A stretch of 64,000 bases of DNA from Spodoptera frugiperda (GCF_023101765.2 NC_064220.1:6572001-6636000); one strand, 5' to 3'; numbered from the stretch's first letter, positions 43,946 to 56,008 are shown. Numbers and translations: made by a program. Notes: generated from the letters alone by a model not told the origin.

Positions 43946-45388
43946 ATTCCAAAATGGCGAAGCAAGTTTGGTTGATCCTGAGCCTCTTTCTTGCCACCGC
44001 ATTCGCTGACTTCACCACAAACTGCCCACAAGAGTGCAAATGTGTTTGGGCAAGCGGCAACAAACAAGCCGACTGCTCACACTCCCGTCTCAACGACATA
44101 CCCAGAAACCTAAGCGCAGAGATACAAAACCTCGACCTCACAGGCAACGAACTTTACGAAATCACAAGACATGCATTCCATGATGTAGGACTCATTAACT
44201 TGAAGAAACTCATCCTCAGAGAATGTAAACTTTTGACTATACAGAGAAACGGTCTGAGCGGACTTGCCATCATGATAGAACTAGATCTGTCCAAGAATGA
44301 TCTAAAAACTTTACACGCCGACACCTTCAAAGAAACAGCTAAAATAAGATGGATCCTACTGAACGACAACCAAATAGAGAAATTAGAAGACGGGCTCTTC
44401 AATAACTTGCCATTCCTACAGAAAGTGGAACTGAGTAACAATAAAATACTACAAATAGGAATGAAGACGTTCATGAATGTGCCCAAATTAAACATTCTCC
44501 GACTCGACGGGAACAAATTGGAGTATCTGAAGATTGATACACTGAGCGCACTGACATCGCTTTCCAATTTAGATGTTCACGATAATCCTTGGCGTTGTGA
44601 CTGTTACTTACAGCCCTTTAGAAACTGGGTAATTAGTAAGAACTTCTACACTTCCCCCATTTCTTGTGTAGAGCCACCGAAAGTGCATGGCAAGCTTTGG
44701 AAAGAGCTCGATTCCAGTGACTTTGCTTGCAAACCCAGCATTGTATACCCTTCCGTCAGCACAACACTACGAACATCAGATACCAACGTCACACTATCCT
44801 GTCAGGTCAACGGCAACCCGCTACCAGAAGTCAACTGGGTGTTGAATGCGCAAATCATAGACGGTGCTTACCGATACCAAGGCGAACTCAAATACTACAT
44901 TACTGAGAGAAATCTCGACAACTCTAAATGGGTTAACTTAACTATAGTTGATTTAGGAAGCACAGACAATGGAGATTACCTTTGCGTTGCGAAAAACGCT
45001 GGTGGAGTTGAAGAGCGAAGTCTGACCCTGGCAGTGACTCAAAGTTTCCCTGAGAGTGGAGTGGTTCCTCAGGGTATGGACAACAATATGCTGCCAGTGC
45101 TCATTGGCGTGTCATGTACTGCAGCTATCGTGCTGATAATCCTGGTGATACTCTGCTACTGCTGCTGCTTCAGACGGCGAGGGTCAGACAAGAAGAAAGC
45201 AGAAAATTCTAACGGTGAAGCATTAATCGAGGGGTCTGTCATACCCGAGATGGAGAAGAGCCTCATCACTGCTGTCAATCCAGTGACGAAGCCTCCAAGA
45301 AGATACGATGTACCACCATCGATCACCAGCGGCGCGACGGAAATGTCTGAACTGAACAAAACATTGCTGGACAATGATTCTGTGTTTG
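43946..45388 (+). other. Receptor exon with ectodomain, membrane segment and juxtamembrane tail
   Basis: It begins right after the TTACAG acceptor at 43944-43945, giving eight bases of 5' UTR in this exon, and ends at the G before GTAAGTGAAT. All extracellular domains sit in this one exon. If the donor were read through, the protein would end two codons later at FGK. Confidence 0.85.
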
Positions 45389-47005
45389 GTAAGTGAATAT
45401 TTATTTCTTTTACGCGAAAAGCCATCGCATCCACACCTAAACCTTTCTATAACATCTGAATGTATTTTTATCTAATTAAACTGAAACCTTTAATATAACT
45501 AATTAAACTATGTATTTCCCATAACAAACTTCAGAATATCAGTTAGTAATGAGCAATGTGACAGTAATATGTTCTCCAATATATCAATATCCAAAAATGT
45601 TTAACGGCTTCCGAAATTATTTCTAATAACATATCCACTGATAACTACATATCCAATAAGTTTCCAAAAGCTCTGTCAATATATCTGATAATTTGGGAAC
45701 ATACTGTTTACACTCACTAATGCTGTTATCAGTAACGTTTTATCTATATCCGTGGGTATGGAGACTATCGACCCCTTTATCAGTTGAATGTTAAAGGTTA
45801 CTGCCTCCTAAAGTTTGCACAGCTTGATATAGCAAATACTGGCACCAGACTTAGGATAAAAGTCAAGAATATAATTTCTAAAGATGATGTTCACGGTAGA
45901 TTTTTGTGATACTAATAGAGTTTTGTTTGTTTCAGCTCACAATGATGATGAAAAACGCTCGCTCGACTTCGACCCACCATCGAAACGATCTCAGGATGCA
46001 CTCAATGTGGAATACGGCCGTACTGATGGTCGAGCCTACCCGCCTGATCTACTCTCCTTCCCTCCCAGAGCTGCTCAAATATCACCAGCGGCTAGCAACG
46101 CTTCCACCGTACCAGACACCACAAGGCTGCCTCCACAACTCAACCCGATCAGTCCCATACACTCGCCAATATATGGCATGACCAATCAAAACTTATTCAG
46201 GACTTTGCCCTACTCTCGTTCTCAGTCGCCATTCACAGCGCCCATTACACCTCCTGTTGTCACACCTAGGCAGGGATACGTCACGATCCCAAGGAGACCC
46301 AGAGTACCCAGCTGGTCTAGTACAGCAAGCACACAAATCCTGCCCAGCTCTGAAGCACAAGAACCGCTATATGATAATCTAGGGCTAAGGACCACGGCAG
46401 ATGGCAGCTCTGTGCTATCTTTAAACAAAACTGGTTTAGAACCCCAATTCTCACCAATGAGGAACAGACCCTTGCCAGCTACTCCGATAGCCTACCCTAA
46501 CCAGCATCCAGTATACTACGCTCCCATTGAAGAACAAGAGCCATCACCCTCGCCAGTACCTCCACAAGTGAATCGAAACAGCATCAGCTCTCAGTTGTCG
46601 CATCAACTTTCTACTCCAGGGCCTCAGGAACCAGTGAACCCAAGAATGAGTTGGACTGCTAAGAACACCTCCACTCCACAACCTGAGCCTAGGAAAGTAT
46701 TATTCAGTGACAAAAGCGATGCACAGTCCCAAGTGTCAGACAGCAGTACACTAAGCCGAAGAGGAAAGCCTGAGACTGGATCTCTAAGAAGAATTCCAAG
46801 AGTAGATAGTAAGGAGGAGCCTAGTTCTCCATCAAAGGACGAGAGCAAGAAAAATGAGAGTGTAATGAACCAATCAGGGACTCTGGGCAGGAGTGGTAAG
46901 ATACCACCACGACCACCGCCGAAGCCGAAGAAAAAGCCGAGTACTGAAGTGAACCCCAACGAGCCGCTGTTCGAGGACGAGGGAGAGGATGGTACGGAAG
47001 TGTAA
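43954..47005 (+). CDS. Kekkon-family LRR-Ig transmembrane receptor
   Basis: Two coding exons, 43954-45388 and 45936-47005, join in phase 1 across a GT-AG intron and give 834 residues. Residues 1-18 are a signal peptide. LRRNT has Cys 24, 28, 30 and 41. About six LRRs span roughly 54-205. LRRCT runs from NPWRCDC (Cys 215, 217) to Cys 238 and 259. One Ig domain has Cys 283, Trp 295 and Cys 344 in DNGDYLC. The membrane segment is about 380-403, followed by CCCFRRR. The tail has Y624-DNL, a proline-rich KIPPRPPPKPKKKP (800-813) and the end GTEV, a class I PDZ ligand form. Sequons at N52, N278 and N328 are extracellular. LRR2 has Cys at the usual Asn position (LRECKL), as in Drosophila Kekkons. 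Known Kekkons modulate EGFR, BMP or neurotrophin-Toll signalling at the plasma membrane. The paralogue is not assigned. The ATG has a good context (AAAATGG). Confidence 0.92.
45389..45935 (+). other. Intron within the cytoplasmic tail
   Basis: 547 bases, donor GTAAGTGAAT, acceptor TTTGTTTGTTTCAG. It splits one codon after its first base (G|CT, Ala 479). The reading frame continues upstream of the acceptor into intron sequence, which explains an apparent ATG at 45884 that should not be taken as a start. AT-rich, no repeats seen. Confidence 0.85.
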
Positions 47006-48274
47006 TAGTTTAGACTAAAGGTTTACCAAAGTGCCAATGAGCTTTTAGTGAGAGGAGAGACCTACGTCACGATATCAGTGAAAAGACGTGTTATTACGAT
47101 TAATTTTCCGCGGTGCTCCTGTAAATAAACATTTGTGCTAGATTTTTTACTTGTCGCGTAAAATTTATGGACCATTTTAATATTATAATCATTGTAACGC
47201 AATTGGACGTCGCGTTCACTGTTGGTTTAAGTATTTATTGTTTGTGGTACTCTTTGATTAAGACATGAATGGTAACTAATGGCTTTTATGTAGCGACGAT
47301 TGTTTCATCAATATCCAAGACTGATTACTCTAAATTGACACGCTTTTGTGGTATATGAACTGTTTCAAGTGGACGTGTTTGTGTTATCATTTATTCAACT
47401 GAGTCTGGGTGTCATTTTTAGCTTTGTTTCACGTCGCTTTGTTCATTCCGTACGACATTCCCGTATTTTATTCAAATGCGGAAGCGAAGGAAAGATTAAG
47501 GAGTTGAAATGTTCATACCTTTCCGTACAAGCTAAATTTGAGCATTCTTTGCTCATATCATTCCAAAATTGTATTCCCATCATCTGCTTGGCACCGTTCA
47601 TATATGCGAGTTTTATTTGACATTCCTTAAAGCATTCTTTCATGGCATCTGCACATTGATTATGGATTCTCACATACATATATATGGAAGACTGAAGCAA
47701 ATAGTTCGCTTTTCCTCTATTGATCAAGTCAATAGTTTGATATAAGCGGTTTGTTTGTTTGGTTCTATGTTTCGTCCTTGTATATTGCACGTTTATAAAT
47801 ATCTTCATTTATTCCGGAGTACGTTTAAGTATTTTCTCTGTTGTTTTGTTTTAGTACGGTATCTTCTTGTTTCATATGATGGTCCTATTTCACTATAAAA
47901 ATTTAAGCTAAAATCCGATACGGTATTTTTCACTTCACCTATATTTTCATAGTTTTGCTTTTACAAAATTAATCTACAAATAGGATACAACTATCCAAAA
48001 AACTGTTTTAAATTAAAACATTCTAGCTACTATAGAAGATTTTTGAAACTGGACCGTCAGTTAACACTTTATAACAAAAATAGGGTCACAAAATATTTTT
48101 GTTTTTAGTTTTGGAACCAAGTTTATAAATCGTGCAACATACATCAACGTACATCGGTCGTTCTGCACTAAAATATTTAACTTTGTACATTCTAAGTTAA
48201 CAACATTTTAGTTTTTAGTCCGAGGCTGTTTTCGCTAACATTTTTAAATGTAAACGTTACTCTGAAATATAGAA
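47006..48274 (+). other. 3' untranslated and downstream region of the receptor gene
   Basis: The first AATAAA is at 47124-47129, 119 bases after the stop, and could end a short transcript. No coding or strong repeat signal follows. The whole stretch is AT-rich and could also be a longer 3' UTR. Confidence 0.5.
47124..47129 (+). terminator. Candidate polyadenylation signal of the receptor gene
   Basis: The canonical hexamer AATAAA closest to the stop codon. No transcript evidence is available. Confidence 0.4.
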
Positions 48275-48400
48275 AACTGCCGTACTCAGAGACATTTAAG
48301 TATAACTACCTTAAACTATACCTTAGTAACGATTTTGTTCCGAAAACAATTGCTAATGAGCTGAGTTAAGTAACCATTAAATGACTCTGAATACGGTGGT
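48275..48400. mobile_element. Family F MITE, both ends present
   Basis: ACTGCCGTACTCAGAG at the left faces CTCTGAATACGGTGGT at the right. The core ACGATTTTGTTCCGAAAACA matches the reverse complement of the other copies. Confidence 0.75.
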
Positions 48401-49259
48401 AAGACTTTTCAAATAAATCAGGTTAATGATGTAGTTTTCAATTTCGAATAATTAGGTATTAATGAAATTCCACGGTAGACCAAAGCAGGCAACAAGATTT
48501 ACGTCAATTATATGATTTTAATGTCTCGATATCTTGATTTTAACCTAAGAACATGTACTAGGCAACATGAAATCTGACAACATAATTAATCACCCCGAGA
48601 GTCAGAACATTGAATGGCTTCTAATGGTTTCAAAGCCTAATATAATTTGGATTTGTACTTCAACGAATATGTGACTGTACTATTTTATATTTTAACGGTA
48701 GATTTTTCACAAAGAAAGAGTCGCAACTTACCAATTTTTTAATTTTTGTATTATTTTATTAATCAACGTAGAGTTTGTGTCTTAACGAACAAAAGTTCAT
48801 TTGAAAATAAAAGAAATCATTGATATATTGATTTTAATTCAATTATTTTTGGCATTGATTCTCTACGTATTTTAGCCAATTCTATACAATCAAACATTTT
48901 TTATCTTTTTACCGATTAATTGCGAAAAATAGTTCCTAAAGTTTTTTAAACCATGTGTTAGATTATTTTAGGTATAAACGTATCATGTTATAGTTTAAGG
49001 TTCGCTTAACTTACTGGTGCATATTTTTGTATACAATTTTATGTGTCTATTTATTTTATTTTTTTAATTGTATATTTTACTTTTGTCTCTTCTTTTAAAA
49101 ATTGCTTGGGATTGGATTATAAATGTAATTTTCTTTCATTGAATACTATAAAGGTTTTACAACGTATCTTTATTACGTACAGTTTAAAAAAGAAATGATT
49201 TTGCTATTTTCTGGATTATGCTATGATGACTATCTCCAAATTCTAATAGGTATATCACT
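48401..49259. other. Gene-free AT-rich stretch
   Basis: Very AT-rich, with no gene or repeat recognised. It may be part of a long 3' UTR. Confidence 0.4.
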
Positions 49260-49552
49260 ATCAACAGTGGTCACTGCTGACCAAAGGCGTCTTCTCGCAC
49301 GGAGAAGATTTGAGCATTAATCACCACGCTAGCTCAATGTGGGTTGCCGATTTCAAACTTATAATTAAAAATTATAAGCTCAAGTTTCCTCACGATGTTT
49401 TCCTTCACCGTTTGTCAGTGGTGTCTAAAGAATATTAGAAAGTACATATAACTCGGAAAAAGTCACATTGGTACTTGCCGTTGGTAGGCTTCGAAGCCCT
49501 CATGTATGAGAAGTGGGCTTGTGGGTCTGTCTTAAACCACGGCTACCACGAC
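49260..49552 (+). mobile_element. Family E fragment
   Basis: GACCAAAGGCGTCTTCTCGC, GAGCATTAATCACCACGCTA, TTTCCTCACGATGTTTTCCT and GGTACTTGCCGTTGGTAGGC in order. Confidence 0.65.
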
Positions 49553-51141
49553 ACTAAATTCTAATTAACTTGTCAAAATGGTTGATTATTCCAAGTATTT
49601 TTCATAGAAGAGACAATTTATTAATTAAGTTTTAAAAGTACATGACAAAGTTGTATTCTACATGAAATGTTGTATTCTTTAGCGGTTTATATGAAATGTG
49701 TGCTATAGTAAAATGTACTGTATAAAACTTTTTAATGTATTTTCAATTCATAAGCTGTATAAATAGAGTACATTTTGGCTCGAAATCGAATAAATGTAAT
49801 AGAAAAATTAATGTATACATAACTACGGCCTTTGTACAAATCAAATGTTTTAATGTTTTTTTTTTTGAAGTAAATGCCTTGTAAACGTGACTCTTTGTTT
49901 TTTCACCGTCGAAATCCGCGTTGCTTTGATTTCATATAATATGATTTTATTTGTAAATTGTACCCATGTGGGTACAATATTTTTACAATGTTTACTGTAG
50001 ACATCCAGTTTTTATAGTTTTAAGTCCAATGTAAATAGATACATTATTAAAAGTGATTAAAAGCTATATTTCATACGAGTTTTGTTTTATTTTTAACCGA
50101 TTTAAAAAAAATGTAGATTTTCAGTCTGATCTGTACGTATGTTTCTACCTATCATATACTTATTTATACGTAACGCATATAACAAATGCCTGTTTAGCAA
50201 AAGCCTGTATATTGACCGATAATAATGAAAATAATAAGATCAAACAAAGTACAGTCGAGGACTGATCTGCCTGATCATTAAAAAAAATATTGCAACATAA
50301 AGCCATAGGTATCTATCTCATAAATGTCTCATCTAATAAAAAAGCGAAAACGTCGCAGCTTAGTGACGTAACATGCTTAGTCCGTTAGTCAGTGGTGCGT
50401 CTGATGTCCGTCCGTCCGCCTACCTCCCGCTTCATTCGTCAATTCAAGGTCATGGGGCGCGGCTATAAAGCATATCTCATCAGGTGCAAGCAAACATTTA
50501 ACTTAGTGGTGGTCAGGCGCACATGACAACCTTTGTACCTACCTATTGTCTAACCAATATAATGAATTCATGGCACTATTATCACAATTCCTTGAAACAG
50601 GGAAGAAATATTAAACAACTAACTAAATACTTAAACCAGTTTTGTTTTAAATAATCGGAGAGCTGGACCAAGTTTAACACTGGCAGACTGACTCGAGACG
50701 GAAATCCAATTACAAAGCGAGGAACAAAACGTAAATTAATGAGAGCGAAGTACGATCTTGAACTATGTAGTATAGAGAACTTTGAGAGTAATGAAACTAT
50801 GTATTTTAACTAAAGCATCATTATTAATGTGTATTGTGTAGATACATATATGTATGTGAACACAATACGTCATTTTCTGTTCTATCTACACACAGTCGTG
50901 AATGGTTCCGTGCGGGAATTGAGCTGCTTTTCCACCAGACATGTGCTAAGCGAAAAAGGTATGTATGAATCGTAGCAATCAGCGACCCATTGTCTCTGCA
51001 TACCCCCATGGGAGACTGGCGTGAGGTTACGTATGTAGGTATGTATGCCAGAAAACTCCCCAAGTACCAACAGATAGATAGAACATTAAGACTGAAGAAC
51101 ATTGACTTTTACTCCTTGTCCTGTCGTAAAATCGCCACCAA
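49553..51141. other. Gene-free AT-rich stretch
   Basis: AATAAA at 49789-49794 is another possible polyadenylation site. A moderately GC-richer patch lies at 50355-50480 (GTCCGTCCGTCCGCC). No gene was recognised. Confidence 0.4.
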
Positions 51142-51263
51142 TCTTCTATACTTATAATAAATCTGTAGAGAGGTCAATTCTGTACATGAAATATATTTCC
51201 AAAATAACTATCAGCGGGTGATTAGTGATCGATACTGACGCCAAAAATGCAATCAGAAAAATA

Positions 51264-51336
<73 letters not shown>

Positions 51337-51715
51337 ATGTTCTTTATAGAAATAAAAACTACTCGACAGATTTCAACGAAACTTGGTACAATTGTTCTTC
51401 ATACTCCTGGGCAGGTTATAGTATACTTTTCATCACGCTACGACCAATAGGAGCAGAGCAGTGAAGGGAAATGTTGGGAAAACAGGAGAACTTACTCCAT
51501 TTTTTAAGCTTCCGTCGCGTGTGCAGCCTTAATGGTTAAAGCTACACAGAAATAATGTATGACGGAAATGTTCCCCTTAAAATTGTTTAAAAAATATTCC
51601 ACGACAGCAAATGTCTATCTCTTATGGTTGACTCACAATAACACGTATAACTCCCGATAGCTTAGCAGTTCGGAGCTTTCTGATTATATTTGTCTACTCT
51701 TACGTTTATAACACA
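51142..51715 (+). mobile_element. Non-autonomous Helitron carrying a (TCTG)n array
   Basis: AATAAATCTGTAGAGAGGTC and AATTCTGTACATGAAATATA start a known lepidopteran short Helitron type. After the tetranucleotide array come ACAGATTTCAACGAAACTTG and CACGCTACGACCAATAGGAG. The 3' end is not clear. Confidence 0.6.
51266..51336. repeat. (TGTC)n microsatellite
   Basis: About 17 units of TGTC, uninterrupted, inside the Helitron. It gives two spurious Cys-Leu-Ser-Val frames. Confidence 0.95.
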
Positions 51716-51736
51716 TTCATTAATTCATTAATTCAT

Positions 51737-52386
51737 TCATATTAGAATAAATCTGTAGAAGGGTCAATTCTGTACATTGAAAATATTGAAAGAATAAATA
51801 GCAGGGGTGTTACACCGGTGCGTGCGGCGCGTCGCGTTCCGCGCGCGCCTCAAAGAGCCATCAGACCACCACAGATGGGGCCCAACAGGGCTGATGCCTG
51901 ATCCGGAGCTGCGGACTACCTAGCGGGTTTACCGGGGCTCCGGCTCGAAAAGCAGGAGAAGGAACGGGGTGGTTTTTAGTCAGTAAGAGTCTGACACTCC
52001 CTCTCGCCTCGCCCAAGGTGGGGGAAGTCATTGGATGATGAAAAAAAAAACTGGATCGATACCAAACCCAAATATGTGACTTTTTTTGGCTGTCTGTCTG
52101 TATGTTCAGGCATCACGTGAAAACCAACAGTTCGATTTCGATGAAACTTGGTATAATTATACCTTATAGGCATAAAATAGGATACTTTTTATTAAAAAAA
52201 AACGTTATTTTTCAGTTTTATTCTACAGTAGCAGTAGTTCAATAGAGGGATCTCCTTAATTATTATGGGCCTCGCCGTATTTGGGTCCAATAGATATTTA
52301 TAAGATGTCATTGTCAGAGTTACTCAAAATAAAACTTCCACGCGAAAACCGACATCCGCGCGGACGGAGTCGCAGGCGGAAGCTAG
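51737..52386 (+). mobile_element. Non-autonomous Helitron split by a family A insertion
   Basis: Start TCATATTAGAATAAATCTGT, same family as the element at 51142. The 3' end is GCGGACGGAGTCGCAGGCGG then AAG and CTAG at 52383-52386. About 240 bases of family A lie inside. Confidence 0.7.
51811..52050 (+). mobile_element. Family A retroposon nested in a Helitron
   Basis: It runs from TTACACCGGTGCGTGCGGCG through TGGGGCCCAACAGGGCTGAT to ten A's. Like the copy at 7917 it keeps the CpG-rich 5' extension. Confidence 0.85.
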
Positions 52387-52404
52387 TAAATAAATAAAAA
52401 TAAA

Positions 52405-52539
52405 CGCAACGTCACGCCTTATATCCCCGAAGGGGCAGAGGTGCACATTATGGCAAGTAATACCGCTATACAATGTACACCCACTTTTCACTATTTGTGT
52501 TATAAGTCCCATGTAATAGGGGGTGAGCCGGCAGTAGGC
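52405..52539 (-). mobile_element. Family B SINE, 3' part
   Basis: ACGTCACGCCTTATATCCCC, GGGGCAGAGGTGCACATTAT and ACAATGTACACCCACTTTTC. No tRNA-like head. Confidence 0.7.
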
Positions 52540-53999
52540 TCTATTTACTGGGAATAAATAAAAATATCCGCAAATAAAACTTCTGACTCAAAGCATAACA
52601 ATCAACAGTTCACCTTTTTAGTGCCTTACTGACCTCTAAAGTATTTTTGGAAGGAAAAAACAAAAATATACACGAGTGAAGCCTCAAAAAACTTTCGGAT
52701 CCCTTTGTTATTTTACTTATTTTATTAGTCAACGTTTCACGGTAAAATATAAAAGTTTCTTTAGTTGTTTTATTAGCTGTGGCTGATCGTGCACAATGGG
52801 CCTGTCTGTGTATGAAAAAGGAGGTTATAATCTGTGGCGTACAAAATGGCTGCGCTGATTTTTACGCGGTTATTTTTTTTGTGAACGTGTAGAATATTTA
52901 TTTTTCTTGGCGGTTTTTTGAGCTGTACAGACCGAATCGTGCGTTTTAGTAAGCGGTTGTTGTACAAAACATTGGTTTTGATTTTAAAAATCCCTGTGTA
53001 AGTAGGTAAACTGTATATTTGTCTCCTGTTAAATAATAGTTATTACCATTATTAATTGGAACACTTACATGTGGCCAATTGGTTTGATGACTTGGTATGG
53101 AAATTAAGTATTATTAATCCGTCAGTTAGGTAAAAAAAATATTAGACACGTATTTTTTTCTTTCGTCATATAAGATAACAATACTTAGATAAAACGAATC
53201 AATGTTTAGGAATGGGAGCAAATACATACATCATGTCTACGCACAACATGTACACAAAAGTGACGTCACGCGGTATTTTAAATTATATCATCGAAAGTAT
53301 TTATTTCTGTAAGAAAATAAAAAATAAAGTGTCTAATATTTTAAAATAATCTACAAAACGGACATTAAAATAAAAATTAGTCATCTACCCTATTATCAAA
53401 GATCATTAACCCTTACCTACCTATGTATATTACAATGACACTGAAATCTATAGTAGAAACAAAACAATAAACAAACCAATCAGAATATTTCACAAAATTA
53501 ATTAATCTTGCAAATCAGAACAGTCATTATAACAAATTAATGATTTTCATGATTATTATCAATGCTAGCGAAGTGCTTGATTCAATAGTAACGAACAAAT
53601 AGACAACAAATAGAGCGAATTGTTTATGATTAATGATACTACTAGGTAAATTACGAAATGGAATTTATAAGAGAAGTTATATAACATCACGCCTGGCATT
53701 ATTTGAAGGGGTAGGTAGTCAATGGATGTAACACCCAATCTTATCTTTAGTAAAGAGACGGAGATGAGCTTATTGTTATTTGTAATGAGAATTTTAGATA
53801 AACCAAAAAACCTAGTATTACTCAGTCCTTGGTAAGAGAAGTTATTATACAAATATACATGTATTATACATATAAACCTTACTCTTGAATCACTCTATCT
53901 ATTAAAAAACCGCATCAAAATCCGTTGCGTAGTTTTAAAGATTTAAGCATACAAAGGGACATAGTGACAGAGAAAGCGACTTTGTTTTATACTATGTAG
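52540..53999. other. Gene-free AT-rich stretch
   Basis: No gene was seen. A weak family B-like scrap (ACATCACGCCTGGCATTATT) lies near 53684. Confidence 0.4.
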
Positions 54000-54010
54000 T
54001 GATAATTTGA

Positions 54011-54289
54011 GAGAGGACTAAAATTACCGACATAGCTCAAAGGATTAGCAAGCTGAAATGGCAGTGGGCCGGTCACATTTGTTGAAGAACCGATGACCGT
54101 TGGGGTAAACGTATTCTAGAGTGGAGACCGCGTCTAGGCAAGCGTAGTGTAGGGCGCCCTCCAGCTAGGTGGAGAGACGATATCCACAAATTGGCTGGTA
54201 GTGGTTGGATGCGTAGAGCTGAAGATCGAGCTCAGTGGCGTGCCATTGGAGAGGCCTATGTCCAGCAGTGGACGAGAACAGGCTGATGA
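54011..54289 (+). pseudogene. RTE-type LINE, 3' end of the reverse transcriptase ORF
   Basis: The frame from 54011 reads ERTKITDIAQRISKLKWQWA, then, after an in-frame TGA at about 54083, RTDDRWGKRILEWRPRLGKR, VGRPPARWRDDIHKLAGSGW, AEDRAQWRAIGEAYVQQW and a stop at 54284-54286, with a (TGA)n tail. This is the C-terminal end of the insect RTE-type endonuclease-reverse transcriptase. TGATAATTTG at 54000-54009 and 54290-54299 is a plausible 10-bp target duplication. It is 5'-truncated and dead. Confidence 0.8.
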
Positions 54290-54299
54290 TGATAATTTG

Positions 54300-54659
54300 T
54301 ATGCTGTTCATGGCAAGACATACTTACTTGACTGGTGAATATAAATGTAACATCTTTTGTAAGCTATGATATACTAATAAAATGAATATTTGAATTTCAA
54401 TTTGATTTTCATTATTACACGTGTCTCCAAGATGTTTCCAATTAAATTTATAAGACTCTTCCGGATGGAATCGGATCTCGTTACAAAAGAATTTATTTCT
54501 AATTTCGGAACAAATACAATACGGAATGTGGGAATCGATCAAGGAATACGGAGCTCATTACTCCCATCTACAACTTTTAAACTCACGGGAAATCACTTTT
54601 ATATGCCGATAGGTCAATAGGTTTTTAATAAAACATAGGTAATTAAAATTTAAATGGGA
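54300..54659. other. Gene-free stretch
   Basis: Small frames on both strands have no recognised domain. Confidence 0.4.
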
Positions 54660-54760
54660 TTTTTTTAAGGTTGGGATATAATCCATTGACTTCTCCCGCC
54701 TTGGGTGAGGCGAGAGGGGGTCTCAGACTGTTACTGACTAAAAGCCACCCTGATCCTACG
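54660..54760 (-). mobile_element. Family A retroposon, short
   Basis: A poly(T) of seven, then TTGACTTCTCCCGCCTTGGG to AAAGCCACCCTGATCCTACG. It abuts a family B piece. Confidence 0.75.
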
Positions 54761-54770
54761 ATCATGATCA

Positions 54771-54953
54771 CGGTTTTTCGAAAATTTCTCAGTATTAGCA
54801 CGGAGTCTGAAAATGTGCCCGGTATATGGCAATAGGCTCACCACCTATTACATGGGACTTACAACATAAATTGTGAAATGTGGGTGTACAATAGCATTAT
54901 GTGACATAATGTGCACCTCTGCCTACCCCTTCGGGGATGAAAGGCGTCACGAT
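54771..54953 (+). mobile_element. Family B SINE without head
   Basis: GTTTTTCGAAAATTTCTCAG to CTCTGCCTACCCCTTCGGGG and AAAGGCGTCAC. Confidence 0.75.
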
Positions 54954-55871
54954 ATAAAAAAAATGTTGGACAGATTTTAACGACACAGCGACACAGAATA
55001 CTCCTACATCTACATGAATGGGGGTGAACCGATAAAAATTTCAACCCCTCCACTCAACGGGGTGAAATAAAGGTAACGGTGTATTGCAGGGGGCCAAACT
55101 GAAATATTGTTTGCTGTGATTAAGTATGAATGAGAATTGAGAGCCAGCCTGCATTGATGAGGAACTTTTGTCCCGAGATTTAACTTGAACTGAATCACAG
55201 GATTAAATTCAAAATTAATAACGTAAGATAGTTACCTATTTTTTAAAAGCGTTACGATAGAGTTTCTCTCTCACTCTTCTCCAAGCGAAACTACACTTTG
55301 GAACTAGCACTAGTCCGTCAGAGACGGACAGACTGTTTCACGAACGAATAGACAGTCCGTCAGTAAAACGTCCTAGTTAAAACTAGTGCAGGATAATTAA
55401 ATTTTTACTTAAAAGTGACACTGGGAAGTAATGAGCATTAATCACCATACTTTCTTAAGGTGGAGTGGAGAGAGATTTATATCGTAACTCGTCAACTCAA
55501 AATCAGTTCAGCCGAACGCGAGATAATCGCGCACAAACATACATACATACAGATCAGACTGAGAACCTAATTTTTATTGAAGTCGGTTAAATAGTAATGA
55601 TGTTACGTCAGGTAAAAAAACCTTTAAAATATCACAATACATCAGTTACAGTTCATTTCACACTGTACTTTAAAATAAAATTCGAAATGGCTGCCGTCCA
55701 CGCTCATACAAAAGGAATCTGAAATTAAATCTCTCAACAATTTTACTACTACTCCATTTAATATTGTGTCGGAATGCTATACGGGGTAAATATTTTATGT
55801 TTACCTTTAAAATTTAATATATGGGAAACTTAATTGTATTTTTAACCGAAACGATTTTCAGACAACCACCA
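54954..55871. other. Gene-free stretch with repeat scraps
   Basis: CGAGATAATCGCGCACAAAC and GAAGTCGGTTAAA near 55515-55590 are common lepidopteran repeat-end words. AACTAGCACTAGT near 55302 and AACTAGTGC near 55381 suggest a decayed inverted element. No gene was seen. Confidence 0.35.
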
Positions 55872-56008
55872 TTTTTTTTTTTTTTGGAGCATGGAATATC
55901 ATTCCGTTACTTCTCACGCCTCGGGCGAGACGAGAGGGAGTGTGACTCTTACTGACTAAAAACCACCCCGTTCCTACTCCTGCTTTTCAAGCCAGAGCCC
56001 CGGTAAAC
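55872..56008 (-). mobile_element. Family A retroposon
   Basis: A poly(T) of 14, body to GCCAGAGCCCCGGTAAAC. Confidence 0.8.

Noticed and set aside
44154..44567. 137-codon minus-strand frame
   Set aside because: A shadow of the receptor exon on the other strand.
45884..45935. ATG at 45884 as the start of a separate gene
   Set aside because: The bases before 45936 are intron with a polypyrimidine acceptor; the downstream frame continues the receptor tail in phase.
47443..47808. 121-codon minus-strand open frame downstream of the receptor
   Set aside because: AT-rich, without domain, signal or splice support; most likely chance in the 3' region.
51225..51464. Cys-Leu-Ser-Val repeat proteins
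   Set aside because: They are translations of the (TGTC)n microsatellite.
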